Of a DNA stretch of 64,000 nucleotides, positions 8,537-17,380 are shown piece after piece. The DNA comes from Pseudoscardovia suis. GTDB lineage: Bacteria; Actinomycetota; Actinomycetes; Actinomycetales; Bifidobacteriaceae. Position numbers and translations under genes: made by a program. The first letter of the stretch is position 1. Each line of letters begins with the position of its first letter. Under the pieces are notes generated by a model. The model saw only the letters and a program-made list of their open reading frames with translations, had not been told where the DNA came from and ran no database searches. Where the stretch lies: positions 310,001 through 374,000 of the forward strand of contig NZ_PGFC01000002.1 of NCBI RefSeq assembly GCF_002797875.1, written 5' to 3'.

Positions 8537-9100
8537 ATGCGACTTCTCATCATGGGCCCCCAGGGCGTTGGCAAGGGCACTCAGGCTGCTCTCCTGAGCA
8601 AGCATTACAACATCCCTGCCATCTCCACCGGTGACATCTTCCGCTTCAACATCAAGAACAAGACGCCGCTCGGCCTTGAAGCGCTTGAATACATCAACAA
8701 GGGCGAGCTCGTGCCCGATGAGCTGACCAACAAGATCGTCAAGGACCGCCTTGCTCAGGACGATGCCAAGAACGGTTGGATTCTCGATGGCTATCCGCGC
8801 AACGCTTCCCAGGTGGAGGCACTCGATGCAATGCTCGCGGATCTGGGCACTCCGCTCGACGCTGTCGTCGCCCTTACCGCTGACCATGACGTGCTCATGG
8901 ACCGCATGATGAAGCGCGCACAGCTCGAAGGCCGTTCGGATGACAATCCTGAAGCCATTGCAAAGCGCCTCGACGTCTACGCAAAGGAGACCGCACCGCT
9001 CCTTGACACGTACAAGTCCCGCGGTTTGCTCCACGAGTTCAACGGCGTGGGTGAAATCGACGACATTCAGGCAACGATCATCAAGGGTCTCGGCGAGTAG
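8537..9100 (+). CDS. adk: Adenylate kinase
   Basis: Adenylate kinase catalyses ATP + AMP = 2 ADP in the cytosol. The 187-residue product has the P-loop GPQGVGKGT at residues 7-15, the AMP-binding STGDIFRFNI segment, and GWILDGYPRNASQVEALD. The lid is the short form (RAQLEGRSDDNPEAIAKRLDVY) without the four-Cys zinc site of the long type. AAGGAG precedes the ATG. Pairing with secY is the standard order. The usual downstream neighbour map is absent here. Confidence 0.98.
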   Translation: MRLLIMGPQGVGKGTQAALLSKHYNIPAISTGDIFRFNIKNKTPLGLEALEYINKGELVPDELTNKIVKDRLAQDDAKNGWILDGYPRNASQVEALDAMLADLGTPLDAVVALTADHDVLMDRMMKRAQLEGRSDDNPEAIAKRLDVYAKETAPLLDTYKSRGLLHEFNGVGEIDDIQATIIKGLGE

Positions 9101-9171
9101 TCACCTGCAAGCAATCCAAGGATGCGCTGGCATGACTTTCCCTGCCAGCGCATGAAGACACACGCAATTCA

Positions 9172-9200
9172 ATTGACCGCCTCACGGCGGTCAATTTTTT
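9172..9200 (+). terminator. Intrinsic terminator after adk
   Basis: ATTGACCGCC at 9172-9181 pairs perfectly with GGCGGTCAAT at 9186-9195 around a TCAC loop, followed by at least five T. It is the textbook shape of a rho-independent terminator for secY-adk. Confidence 0.9.
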
Positions 9201-9268
9201 ATTGAGCGAAACAGAAACTTTTTATTGAGCGAAACAGAAACTTTTTATTGAGCGAAACAGAAACAGAA
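9196..9268. repeat. 23-base tandem repeat, three copies
   Basis: The unit TTTTTATTGAGCGAAACAG plus AAAC occurs three times without change, with the ATTGAGCG core starting at 9201, 9224 and 9247 (period exactly 23). The first copy merges with the T-run of the adk terminator, so the repeat appears to have grown out of the terminator tail. Confidence 0.95.
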
Positions 9269-9436
9269 GACAGAAATAGAAGTATGCGCGATAGCCTCAG
9301 CGTAAGGGTTGCTTCTATGGTTGCGAAGGTCTGTAATGTGCGGGAAGCGATAATTGCAGGCTTTGGGACTGCACCACAAGGCAATGCACGATGGTCACGG
9401 CGCTTGGTGTGAAGCCAGGCAAATTGCCACATGACT

Positions 9437-9477
9437 GCAGCCACGACACAGCAGCCACGACACAGCAGCAACGACAC
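9437..9477. repeat. 14-base tandem repeat, three copies
   Basis: The unit GCAGCCACGACACA starts at 9437 and 9451, with a third near-copy (one change) at 9465. It is a simple-sequence tract upstream of lemA and no function is evident. Confidence 0.85.
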
Positions 9478-9513
9478 GATGAGAAAAACCAGCTGAACCG
9501 CACAGGTCCCGTG

Positions 9514-9519
9514 TAGACT
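9514..9519 (+). promoter_or_regulatory. Candidate -10 box giving a leaderless lemA message
   Basis: TAGACT ends six bases before the lemA ATG, and no Shine-Dalgarno-like purine run precedes that ATG. A start of transcription at or next to the ATG would give a leaderless message, a common mode in Actinobacteria. No clear -35 is seen. Confidence 0.4.
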
Positions 9520-9525
9520 TAAAAC

Positions 9526-10206
9526 ATGGCAGTAATTGTTATCGTAATCATCGTCGTTCTGATGCTGGCACTGTGGCTGGCATCGACCTACAACAACTTG
9601 GTCAGCATGAGAAATCTCGTCAAGAACGGGTGGGCGCAGATTGATGTGCAGCTCAAGCAGCGCGCCGATCTCATCCCCAACCTTGTCGAGACCGTCAAGG
9701 GCTATGCCTCGCATGAAAGCAGCGTTTTGGAAGAAGTCACTCGCGCCCGGTCCCATGCACTAGCCGCGGCCCAGACGCAAGCGTCTCCTGAGCAGCGTGC
9801 TGCGGCTGAAAACGAGCTGAGCCGCGCGATTCTCAACCTGAATGCGGTTTCCGAGAATTATCCGCAGCTCCAGGCCAATCAGAACTTCCTTGATCTGCAG
9901 AACCAGCTCAAGCAAATCGAGCAGAAGATCGCCTACGCCCGTCAGATGTACAACGACGTCGTGCTCAAGTACAACAACAGCATCCAGATGTTCCCCTCGA
10001 ACATTGTCGCCGGCATGTTCCACTTCATCGAGGCGCAGTTCTTCAGTGTCGCAGGTCAGGATCGTGAGGTCCCCAAGGTGAGTTTCGCCGCTCCTGGCGC
10101 CCCGGCATCCCAGTCCACCGAGGGACCGTTCACCAAGTTCATGCCTGATGGACAGTCGGGTCCCGAGCCGTTTAACGCTGGCGATAATCAGCGGTCTGTG
10201 CAATGA
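9526..10206 (+). CDS. LemA family membrane protein
   Basis: LemA proteins are small membrane-anchored helical proteins of uncertain function. The 226-residue product has one N-terminal membrane helix (residues 2-20, AVIVIVIIVVLMLALWLAS). The LemA signature follows: YNNLVSMRNLVKNGWAQIDVQLKQRADLIPNLVETVKGYASHE, seen here as NLVKNGWAQIDVQLKQRADL then IPNLVETVKGYASHE. A long helical domain follows, with AYARQMYNDVVLKYN and a closing MFHFIEAQFF. The last 50 residues are a Pro/Gly/Ser-rich tail unlike the family core. Its stop overlaps the next ATG (ATGA), and pairing with a DUF2207 protein is a known LemA context. Confidence 0.9.
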   Translation: MAVIVIVIIVVLMLALWLASTYNNLVSMRNLVKNGWAQIDVQLKQRADLIPNLVETVKGYASHESSVLEEVTRARSHALAAAQTQASPEQRAAAENELSRAILNLNAVSENYPQLQANQNFLDLQNQLKQIEQKIAYARQMYNDVVLKYNNSIQMFPSNIVAGMFHFIEAQFFSVAGQDREVPKVSFAAPGAPASQSTEGPFTKFMPDGQSGPEPFNAGDNQRSVQ

Positions 10207-12635
10207 GTTCCGCGAACGGGGAACCTCAAGGACCGTTCGCTTCCATGGACCAAGCGGCGGGATTCTCTCCCGCCGCATCTGCAGGCAATGGAGCCTTCTC
10301 CAGTCCGTGGCAGACGGAGAGCATGAATTCCACCGCATACAATGGTTTCACTGGAGCCCAAGGTGCATCTGGCAGTGATGCCGGTTTCATGCCTAACCTT
10401 GGCAATGGGAAGGCTCCGTGGTTCAACTCAAAGCGTTTTCTTGGCGCCATGGCGTGTGCTGTGGTTATTGCCGTCATCCTTGCATTCATTGTTGTCGCGG
10501 CTGCTGACCATTCGGATTCCGTTGCTGCCTTGCAGGCGACAAGCGATGACATCGATGCCCAAATCGAGTCGAATGGCGATGTGACGGTCAACGAACTGGT
10601 GACCATCCAAATGCGCGAGCGTGATTCTGGACCATATCACCAGTTGTATCGCACGATCAAGCTCGACAGCGCGTTCGCAACCGATGTGAGCGACGTGTCG
10701 GTGACGCGCATCCTTGCGGACTCTTCAACCACCTATACGCGGCAGAATTTTGTGTCCCCGAGCTTGACTTCAGCCTCCTGGGACTCCCGATACGCAGGGC
10801 ATTGGTATCTCTACGACGAGACGAACAACACTGATTACATCCCGGTGAGCGACGCTGTGCCTGTCACCGCGCCTAATGGATTCCCACAGCGCAAACAACT
10901 CGAATTCGGCTGGAACATCCCCGAAACAGAATCGGGAACGATGACGTTCCGTCTCACCTACACGTTGCGCAACCTCGCGACCGAGTATTCCGATGTCTCC
11001 GAGACGTTCTGGGAACTCATCGCCGCAGACGAGTCGATGCCGATCAAGAAGCTCACTGCAACGGTGAGGCTGCCGCAAGGGGCAAATACGTCGAATACGT
11101 GGGCTTGGCTCCACACGGAGGCGAAATCGAGCAATCATCGCGATAGCGACGGCACGTTGCATTTCGAGATCGACAATTTGCAAACCAGCGACTACGTGGA
11201 TGTGGTGGCACTGACCGACGATTCAATGATGTCGGGAGTGGCACGCACCAGCACCGATGCTCGCAAGGATTACCGCATCTCCACGGAGACAGCGAAAGAG
11301 AAGGAATGGCACAGCCAGCAGGTTGCACAGGCCAACCGCAACGTCGTGTTCGTGCTGTTCTTCGCGCTTACGGGTCTTGCCCTCGTCGTGTGGTCCATCG
11401 TGGGGGCTTTCAAGAGCTATCGCAACAGCCAGCCATGGCTCGCCACCGGGTATTGGCGCGATCCGCCCGCAATGAGTCCTGGCGCTGCAGCCTATATGAA
11501 CAACGTCATCGACTCGACGAAGGATCCGCAGCAGTGCGCTCTCTCCGGCACGCTTCTCTCGCTTGCCTCCAAGCATTGCCTGCTGCTCGTGCCTGGTCCC
11601 GCGCGTTGGTACGAAGGCATAGATGTGGCGCATACCGATCCTGCGCAATACCATTCGTACATCGAGGGCGTGGCGTCGGCCAACGGGAAACCGGGCTGGC
11701 AGCGCAAGTCGGTGACAACCACCGTGTGCCTGCTGGTGAACCCCGTCCATGGAGACGACATCTCCGCATACAACCTGTGCGACTCCGAGGCACAGCTGCT
11801 CCGAGTGTTCGCACTCGTCGCAGACAAACTCGGCACACCGGTGTTCGACATGAACCAGATGTGCGAACTGTGGGGTAGCTGGAGCGATGGCGTCGAAGAA
11901 ATGGAATCCTTCAGGGCGAAGTGCGCAACTGAATTCAGCGAGCTGAATGCCACAAATTCCCAAGGTGCTTGGCATACCGCGCCGATGATTGTATCGATAT
12001 TCTATTTGCTCATGCTCCACATAGCATGGCAGATTAGTGAGTTGATCACGCTGTGGCCTCTTGTCTGCTGCGCGTTCCTGCTCGTTGTCGTGAGCGGCTG
12101 TTTCTCATTTGTCTACGGCAAGTCACGCGGCATCACGCCGAATGGTCAGCGCTGGGCAGAACAAGTGCAGGGATTCAAGCAGTATCTTCTTGACTTCTCG
12201 AATTTCAAAGACCGTGGCGTCAGCGACCTCGTGCTATGGGATCGTTACCTTGTCTATGCTGCCTCGTTTGGCATCAGCAAGGAAGTGCTGCAGCAGCTGT
12301 ACCTCGCAGAGCCCAATCTGCAGGATCCGTCGTGGGTTGACTCCCATCTGAGCAGTTCGCTGATGTATTGGGATGCAGCGACGCGCGCGCGGAATACAAG
12401 CTTGATTGCTGACCCGAGCGTGACATCTGTGATGAGCACCGGTGGCCTTGATGGATTCACCGACAGTTTGAATACCTCATTGAACGATGTGCAGAGTTCG
12501 TTTACCACTGCATTAGGCGCTCTGCAGTCCCATCAATCAGGTGGCCATTATTCAGGTAGCGGCGGAAGCTTCAGCGGTGGCGGCTTTGGCGGCGGCGGTG
12601 GCGGCGGCGGTGGCGGCGGCTTCGGCGGCCGCTGA
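10203..12635 (+). CDS. DUF2207 domain membrane protein with Gly-rich C-terminus
   Basis: This 810-residue membrane protein is of unknown function. Residues 1-75 are a Ser/Gly/Pro-rich cytosolic stretch. A membrane helix at about 79-101 is followed by an extracytoplasmic beta-rich DUF2207 domain of about 270 residues (it starts near VNELVTIQMRERDSGPYHQLYR, given here as VNELVTIQMRERDSGPYH). A second helix lies at about 381-403, then a cytosolic part, then a pair of helices at about 597-638. The C-terminus is a low-complexity tract of Gly with Ser and Phe, ending in eleven consecutive Gly residues and FGGR, typical of this family. It is translated with lemA (ATGA overlap), so the two very likely act together at the membrane. 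Confidence 0.85.
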   Translation: MSSANGEPQGPFASMDQAAGFSPAASAGNGAFSSPWQTESMNSTAYNGFTGAQGASGSDAGFMPNLGNGKAPWFNSKRFLGAMACAVVIAVILAFIVVAAADHSDSVAALQATSDDIDAQIESNGDVTVNELVTIQMRERDSGPYHQLYRTIKLDSAFATDVSDVSVTRILADSSTTYTRQNFVSPSLTSASWDSRYAGHWYLYDETNNTDYIPVSDAVPVTAPNGFPQRKQLEFGWNIPETESGTMTFRLTYTLRNLATEYSDVSETFWELIAADESMPIKKLTATVRLPQGANTSNTWAWLHTEAKSSNHRDSDGTLHFEIDNLQTSDYVDVVALTDDSMMSGVARTSTDARKDYRISTETAKEKEWHSQQVAQANRNVVFVLFFALTGLALVVWSIVGAFKSYRNSQPWLATGYWRDPPAMSPGAAAYMNNVIDSTKDPQQCALSGTLLSLASKHCLLLVPGPARWYEGIDVAHTDPAQYHSYIEGVASANGKPGWQRKSVTTTVCLLVNPVHGDDISAYNLCDSEAQLLRVFALVADKLGTPVFDMNQMCELWGSWSDGVEEMESFRAKCATEFSELNATNSQGAWHTAPMIVSIFYLLMLHIAWQISELITLWPLVCCAFLLVVVSGCFSFVYGKSRGITPNGQRWAEQVQGFKQYLLDFSNFKDRGVSDLVLWDRYLVYAASFGISKEVLQQLYLAEPNLQDPSWVDSHLSSSLMYWDAATRARNTSLIADPSVTSVMSTGGLDGFTDSLNTSLNDVQSSFTTALGALQSHQSGGHYSGSGGSFSGGGFGGGGGGGGGGGFGGR

Positions 12636-12739
12636 GCGACCCCTATCCGTTTGCTGAATGCAGATAGAGAAGGGTGGTGTGTCCAGTCCGCTGGTGTTTT
12701 GAGTCAGCGGACTTCGGCACGGGGTAGCGACGCGCCGAA

Positions 12740-12768
12740 TTGTATTCGATGCGCTTGTGTGCTAACTT
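12740..12768 (+). promoter_or_regulatory. Candidate promoter for infA and the alpha operon
   Basis: A TTGTAT hexamer at 12740-12745 and TAACTT at 12763-12768 are separated by exactly 17 bases, about 60 bases before the infA ATG. A 9-bp inverted repeat (AGTCCGCTG 12685-12693 with CAGCGGACT 12705-12713) lies just upstream and may mark the end of the DUF2207 message, although it has no T-run. Confidence 0.5.
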
Positions 12769-12828
12769 GCATTATTGGTGTGCCTTCACAAGAGGACGCA
12801 TCTGTAAACACAGCGAGAACGGAGTCTA

Positions 12829-13047
12829 ATGGCTAAAGACGGTGTGATTGAGGTCGAGGGACGAGTCGTGGAGGCTTTGCCGAACGCGATGTTCAAGGTC
12901 GAGCTCGAGAACAAGCACATTGTCCTCGCCACGATTTCGGGAAAGATGCGGAAGAATTTCATCCGTATTCTTCCTCAGGATCGTGTGGTGCTCGAAATGA
13001 GCCCGTACGACCTGAATCGCGGTCGTATTACATACCGCTACAAGTAA
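12829..13047 (+). CDS. infA: Translation initiation factor IF-1
   Basis: IF-1 binds the 30S A site during initiation. The 72-residue product has the S1-like OB fold with the family signature [23 protein letters not shown], seen as [18 protein letters not shown], then [30 protein letters not shown], seen as [17 protein letters not shown]. Length is exactly that of the family. It heads the alpha operon here. Confidence 0.98.
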   Translation: MAKDGVIEVEGRVVEALPNAMFKVELENKHIVLATISGKMRKNFIRILPQDRVVLEMSPYDLNRGRITYRYK

Positions 13048-13056
13048 AGGAAAACC

Positions 13057-13170
13057 ATGAAGGTTAGCCCCAGCGTGAAGAGAATCTGCGAGCACTGCCG
13101 CGTGATTCGTCGCCACGGTCGCGTCATGGTGATCTGCACGAACCCGCGCCACAAGCAGCGTCAGGGCTGA
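13057..13170 (+). CDS. rpmJ: 50S ribosomal protein L36
   Basis: L36 is a tiny 37-residue large-subunit protein. The reading [20 protein letters not shown] continues [17 protein letters not shown]. The three Cys (CxxC and one more) and the His of the zinc site are intact, so it is the zinc-binding type. AAAGGAAAACC precedes the ATG, nine bases after infA. The gene is easily missed because of its size. Confidence 0.97.
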   Translation: MKVSPSVKRICEHCRVIRRHGRVMVICTNPRHKQRQG

Positions 13171-13232
13171 GCGGACACCGCTAGCGACACAATTCAATAG
13201 GCGCTGAGCCACAGGAGCGAGAGCCCCTGAAC

Positions 13233-13251
13233 CCCAGGACAGAGACCTGGG
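13233..13251 (+). promoter_or_regulatory. Small hairpin in the rpsM leader
   Basis: CCCAGG at 13233-13238 pairs with CCTGGG at 13246-13251 within the 147-base gap between rpmJ and rpsM, a long gap for this cluster. No T-run follows. It may be part of a leader structure, but this is weak evidence. Confidence 0.25.
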
Positions 13252-13317
13252 CCGGAGCAAGCAGGACTTGTGAAGGACGGCTTGGCGTACGATCTCTGAC
13301 AACAAGAAGGAATCGCA

Positions 13318-13692
13318 ATGGCACGTCTTGCCGGAGTCGACATCCCCAATGAGAAGCGTATCGAAATCGCCCTCACCTATATCTACGGTGTGGGTCGTAC
13401 GCGCGCCAAGGAAACGCTCGCAGCCACGGGTATCAACCCGGACACTCGAGTGAAGGACCTCTCTGATGACCAGCTGATCCAGCTCCGTGATTATCTCGAG
13501 GGCAACTACAAGATCGAAGGCGATCTGCGTCGCGAAGTCGAAGCAGACATCCGTCGTAAGATCCAGATCAATTGCTACCAGGGCATTCGCCATCGCCGCC
13601 ACCTGCCGGTTCGCGGCCAGCGTACGAAGACCAACGCTCGTACCCGCAAGGGACCGAAGCGTACGGTTGCCGGAAAGAAGAAGGCTGCCTGA
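13318..13692 (+). CDS. rpsM: 30S ribosomal protein S13
   Basis: S13 forms the inter-subunit bridges of the head and contacts P-site tRNA. The 124-residue product starts [20 protein letters not shown], has the H2TH-type GVGRTRAKE element and the conserved C-terminal [20 protein letters not shown] followed by a basic tail. AAGAAGGAA precedes the ATG. Confidence 0.98.
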   Translation: MARLAGVDIPNEKRIEIALTYIYGVGRTRAKETLAATGINPDTRVKDLSDDQLIQLRDYLEGNYKIEGDLRREVEADIRRKIQINCYQGIRHRRHLPVRGQRTKTNARTRKGPKRTVAGKKKAA

Positions 13693-13802
13693 TTAAGGCA
13701 GCGACATCCCGGCCACGAGATTCCGCAGCCACTATGGTCATGGAACTCATCGTCAGGATGCCAATCAGCTGAAATACACCAGCATAGAGGAAATGAGGCA
13801 AA

Positions 13803-14201
13803 GTGGCAGCTGTTAAGCAGGCAGCCCGTAAGCCCCGCCGCAAGGACCGCAAGTCGGTTCCCGCCGGGCAGGCGCACATCAAGTCCACGTTCAATAACAC
13901 TATTATCTCCATCACGGATCCGTCCGGCGCAGTTGTGTCCTGGGCATCCGGTGGCGACGTCGGTTTCAAGGGCTCCCGTAAGTCCACGCCGTACGCTGCA
14001 GGCATGGCTGCTGAAGCCGCCGCGCGCAAGGCAATGGAACACGGCGTCAAGAAGGTTGACGTTTTCGTGAAGGGTCCCGGCTCTGGTCGCGAAACCGCAA
14101 TCCGCTCTCTCCAGTCTGCAGGTCTGGAAGTCGGCTCCATCACCGACGTCACCCCGCAGGCCCACAATGGCGTTCGTCCTCCGAAGCGCCGCCGCGTCTG
14201 A
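13803..14201 (+). CDS. rpsK: 30S ribosomal protein S11
   Basis: S11 is on the 30S platform. The 132-residue product has [20 protein letters not shown], the [20 protein letters not shown] stretch and the C-terminal signature [20 protein letters not shown]. The start codon is GTG, behind AGAGGAAATGAGG. In many bacteria rpsD follows, but here the next gene is rpoA. Confidence 0.97.
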   Translation: MAAVKQAARKPRRKDRKSVPAGQAHIKSTFNNTIISITDPSGAVVSWASGGDVGFKGSRKSTPYAAGMAAEAAARKAMEHGVKKVDVFVKGPGSGRETAIRSLQSAGLEVGSITDVTPQAHNGVRPPKRRRV

Positions 14202-14280
14202 AGCACTGAGACACAGAGAACAAACATCCAACCCGCCGGCCGGCAAGTGCACAACCGGTCTGAGCTGAAAGGATACCAAC

Positions 14281-15279
14281 GTGCTTATTGCACAGCGTCC
14301 GTCACTGTCTGAGGAAGTGGTTTCTCCTCAGCGTTCCCGCTTCACGATTGAGCCCCTTGAGCCTGGGTTCGGATACACGCTCGGCAACTCCCTGCGCCGC
14401 ACCCTCCTGAGCTCGATCCCGGGAGCGGCTGTGACGTCGGTGCGTATCTCTGGCGCTCTGCACGAGTTCACCACTCTGCCGGGTGTCACCGAGGACGTCA
14501 CCGAGATTCTCCTCAACATCAAGGGAATCGTTCTCACCAGTGAATATGATGAGCCCGTCGTGATGTATCTGCGCAAGAGCGGGGAAGGGGAGGTCACCGC
14601 AGGCGACATCACCCCTCCCGCGGGTGTGACGATCGCCAACCCCGATCACCACATTGCCACTCTTGCAGAGGATGGCGAGCTTGAGATTGAGTTCACCGTT
14701 GAGCGTGGTCGCGGCTATGTGCCGGCTTCGTTGAACAAGAGCGATAATGATGAGATTGGCCGTATCCCGGTTGATTCCATCTATTCTCCTGTTCTCAAGG
14801 TCAGCTACAAGGTCGAGGCAACGCGTGTTGAACAGCGCACCGATTTCGACCGACTGATTGTCGATGTCGAGACGAAGCCGTCCATCACCCCGCGTGATGC
14901 CGTGGCTTCCGCCGGTTCTACGCTCGTTGAACTCTTCGGACTGTTCCGTGAGCTCAATGCCAAGGCTGAAGGCATCGAAGTGGGTCCCGCGCCCGTGCAG
15001 GAAGACTCGAACGAAGAGATGTCAGCTCCCATCGAGGATCTCGACTTGACTCAGCGTTCCTACAACTGCCTCAAGCGTGAGGGAATCCACACCATCGGTG
15101 ACCTCATCAACCACACCGAGCAGGATCTGCTCGATATCCGCAATTTCGGTATGAAGTCCATCGACGAAGTCAAGGAGAAGCTCGAGGCCCGTGGTCTCAG
15201 CCTCAAGGCATCCCCGATGGGTATCAATCCGATGAGCCTGGAAGGCGGCACGTTCTTCACTCCTGACGACGAGGAGTAA
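14281..15279 (+). CDS. rpoA: RNA polymerase alpha subunit
   Basis: The alpha dimer nucleates RNA polymerase assembly and touches promoter UP elements and activators. The 332-residue product has the N-terminal assembly domain ([25 protein letters not shown], seen as [17 protein letters not shown]) and, after a linker near residue 235, the C-terminal domain with [20 protein letters not shown] and the helix-hairpin-helix region. The start is GTG behind AAAGGA. The length is slightly above E. coli (329). The following 241 bases to rplQ hold no gene. Confidence 0.98.
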   Translation: MLIAQRPSLSEEVVSPQRSRFTIEPLEPGFGYTLGNSLRRTLLSSIPGAAVTSVRISGALHEFTTLPGVTEDVTEILLNIKGIVLTSEYDEPVVMYLRKSGEGEVTAGDITPPAGVTIANPDHHIATLAEDGELEIEFTVERGRGYVPASLNKSDNDEIGRIPVDSIYSPVLKVSYKVEATRVEQRTDFDRLIVDVETKPSITPRDAVASAGSTLVELFGLFRELNAKAEGIEVGPAPVQEDSNEEMSAPIEDLDLTQRSYNCLKREGIHTIGDLINHTEQDLLDIRNFGMKSIDEVKEKLEARGLSLKASPMGINPMSLEGGTFFTPDDEE

Positions 15280-15520
15280 CTGACACAAGCCCTGCCGCGC
15301 ATGCTGCAGCGATTGCAGCGGCGGCTGGGCGCCTGTCGGTCCTCGTGTGCCTTCGGTAAGGTCGCTTACGCACTTATCGCTGCGATTGCGGCCGATGCGC
15401 ATGGGCAGTGCTCATGCGGACGCAGGCGCACCAGTGAATGAACGATTAGTCTTCCACTGAACCGTTGCATGGATGCTCGGGCAAATGCCCACCTGTGCTA
15501 CGGAAAACAAGGAGAAACAA
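15280..15520. other. 241-base gap between rpoA and rplQ
   Basis: No reading frame of quality is present. The stretch contains several short inverted repeats, such as CGCATG/CATGCG around 15397-15418, and an rplQ ribosome-binding site (AAGGAG) at the end. Gaps of this length are unusual inside ribosomal operons, so a leader structure is possible, but I cannot define one. Confidence 0.4.
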
Positions 15521-16135
15521 ATGCCTACACCTAAGAAGGGCCCGCGTCTTGCTTCGAGCCCGGCGCATGAGCGCCTCATGCTCGCCAACATGGCGACCAG
15601 CCTGTTCGAGCACGGCAGCATCCGCACCACGCTGCCCAAGGCAAAGCGCCTTCGCCCGCTTGCCGAGCGTCTTATCACGTTCGCAAAGCGCGGTGATCTG
15701 CACTCTCGCCGTCGCGTGATGCGCGTTATCCGCGACAAGTCCGTCGTGCACAAGCTGTTCACCGAGATCGCTGAGACGATGGAGCAGCGCGAAGGCGGTT
15801 ACACTCGCATCGTGCGTCTTGCTCCGCGCCGTGGCGATGCTGCCCCGATGGCGATCATCTCGCTCGTCACCGAGCCGCTGAGCGCCAAGCAGGCCACCGT
15901 GAAGGAAGCCGAGGCTGTTGCCGACGCTGCCGATGCGGCTCGCGCTGATGGTGCTGCTGAGGATGCAGTGAATGCAGCCGTTGAGGCCAACGAGAACAAC
16001 GACAAGGACGTGGCTGCTGCCGACGCCGCCGCTGTTGATCTCGAGAAGACCGCAAAGGAAGCCGACGAAGTGGCTGAAGAGGCTGCAAACGAAGCTGATG
16101 TGGCTGAAGAAGCTGCTGAAGCTGACAAGAAGTGA
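15521..16135 (+). CDS. rplQ: 50S ribosomal protein L17 with acidic C-terminal tail
   Basis: L17 lies at the exit tunnel region. I take the ATG at 15521 because ACAAGGAGAAACAA precedes it and it gives the canonical [20 protein letters not shown] start. An in-frame ATG 48 bases earlier lacks support. Residues 1-120 are the L17 domain ([35 protein letters not shown]). Residues from about 125 to 204 are an Ala/Glu/Asp-rich, probably helical tail, giving a protein far longer than the E. coli one (127). It closes the alpha operon before a strong terminator. Confidence 0.97.
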   Translation: MPTPKKGPRLASSPAHERLMLANMATSLFEHGSIRTTLPKAKRLRPLAERLITFAKRGDLHSRRRVMRVIRDKSVVHKLFTEIAETMEQREGGYTRIVRLAPRRGDAAPMAIISLVTEPLSAKQATVKEAEAVADAADAARADGAAEDAVNAAVEANENNDKDVAAADAAAVDLEKTAKEADEVAEEAANEADVAEEAAEADKK

Positions 16136-16169
16136 GCTTCTTGATGAATCGGTGATGAACCGATGATCA

Positions 16170-16202
16170 ATGCCCTGTGCCTTATGGCGCAGGGCATTTT
16201 TG
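16170..16202 (+). terminator. Intrinsic terminator of the alpha operon
   Basis: ATGCCCTGTGCC at 16170-16181 pairs with GGCGCAGGGCAT at 16186-16197 (12 bp with one G-U) around a TTAT loop, followed by TTTTT-like sequence. It ends the infA-rplQ transcription unit. Confidence 0.9.
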
Positions 16203-16306
16203 TATCGTGTGTGGTGTGCGGTGTGAGTGTACGTAGCGTGGGTGTGGCGTGTGGTGCGTGACAGGTCGTTCTCGAATGGCTCACGCTTTGTGGCATGATG
16301 GACGCC

Positions 16307-17323
16307 ATGAGACTTCGCATCGACTTGGCTTATGACGGCACTGATTTCCATGGGTGGGCGAAGCAGCCGCACCTGCGCACAGTTCAGGGTGACGTTGAAG
16401 CGGCAATCGCTAAGGTTTTGCACATCCGCAAGCCGCAACTTAAGTCGACGCAATCGTTGGGGAATTCCAATCGCGACACTGCCGCTGGTTCGGATTCGGT
16501 GATTCACACCAGCGTGCAGGCCGATACTCAGGCAGATGAACAGCCGAGCGCGCCGTCATGGCCGCAGCTGGTGGTAGCCGGACGTACCGATACCGGCGTT
16601 CACGCATTGCATCAGGTCTGTCACCTTGATATCGACGCTGATGTGCTGGTGCGGGGAGTGGGGCACATGGATTGTGCGCCGACCGAGGCATTGCTTCGGC
16701 GTCTTTCTCACGTGTTGCCGGCGGATATCGCGATTCATGATGTGACACAGGCTCCGGATGGTTTTGATGCCCGTTTCTCCGCATTGGAACGCGTCTACGT
16801 GTATCGGATTTGCGACAATATGCGGTATGTTGACCCGCGCCTTCGCAATTTCGTTGTTGCTATAGACGACCGTCTCGATCTGGATGCGATGAACGCAGCT
16901 GCTGCCCATGCCGTGGGATTGCACGATTTCGGCAGTTTCGCGACCCCTAATCCGGGTGGTACCACCATTCGTGAGGTGAAGTCTGCCGTATGGTCGCGAG
17001 TGCCTTCGCAGGCGTGCGTTGCCCCTGATGGCGATCACGCTCATGACGTGCCTGCGGCGGAATCCGGGCTGGTTGCTTTTACGATTGTCGCGGATGCTTT
17101 TGCACACAATATGGTTCGATCGTTGGTGCAGGGATGTTTGCAGGTTGGACGCGGGCGCAAGAGCGTGGAATGGTTCGCCGACAAAATTGCGCATCCGATG
17201 CGTGAGGGGAGCACTGGTCCCGCTCCTGCGAAAGGTCTTACGTTGGAACGTGTGATTTATCCTGATGATTCATGCCTGGCTGAACGTGCCCAGGCGATTC
17301 GTGCCAAGCGCACGTTGGTGTAA
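16307..17323 (+). CDS. truA: tRNA pseudouridine(38-40) synthase TruA
   Basis: TruA converts uridines 38-40 of the anticodon arm to pseudouridine. The catalytic Asp is in GRTDTGVHAL, and the N-terminal RLRIDLAYDGTDFHGW and C-terminal FADKIAHPMREGSTGPAPAKGL are family-typical. Two ATGs lie just upstream at 16295 and 16298. I prefer 16307 because conservation begins there and a CATGAT box sits seven bases before it, which would make the message leaderless. The protein is 338 residues and carries an insertion of about 45 Gln/Ser/Thr-rich residues between YDGTDFHGW and the catalytic loop, absent from typical TruA (about 260-280). Confidence 0.92.
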   Translation: MRLRIDLAYDGTDFHGWAKQPHLRTVQGDVEAAIAKVLHIRKPQLKSTQSLGNSNRDTAAGSDSVIHTSVQADTQADEQPSAPSWPQLVVAGRTDTGVHALHQVCHLDIDADVLVRGVGHMDCAPTEALLRRLSHVLPADIAIHDVTQAPDGFDARFSALERVYVYRICDNMRYVDPRLRNFVVAIDDRLDLDAMNAAAAHAVGLHDFGSFATPNPGGTTIREVKSAVWSRVPSQACVAPDGDHAHDVPAAESGLVAFTIVADAFAHNMVRSLVQGCLQVGRGRKSVEWFADKIAHPMREGSTGPAPAKGLTLERVIYPDDSCLAERAQAIRAKRTLV

Positions 17324-17380
17324 CAGTGGAAGTCGTGGAAGCTGTGGAACTGAGATGAAACGCACGGAGATATGGTGCGC

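Larger units (their letters stand above)
9101..9525. other. 425-base gap between adk and lemA
   Basis: This stretch has no supportable gene. From left to right it holds an 11-bp inverted repeat (9122-9132 with 9143-9153), a perfect intrinsic terminator (9172-9200), three copies of a 23-base tandem repeat, about 170 bases with nothing I can name, three copies of a 14-base tandem repeat, and a -10-like box just before lemA. The repeats and the absence of map mark it as a rearranged junction. Confidence 0.7.

Noticed and set aside
12580..12635. Frameshift in the Gly-rich end of the DUF2207 protein
   Set aside because: Poly-Gly C-termini are normal for this family and the frame closes cleanly with FGGR and a stop. 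Repeat-associated sequencing error is possible but not indicated.
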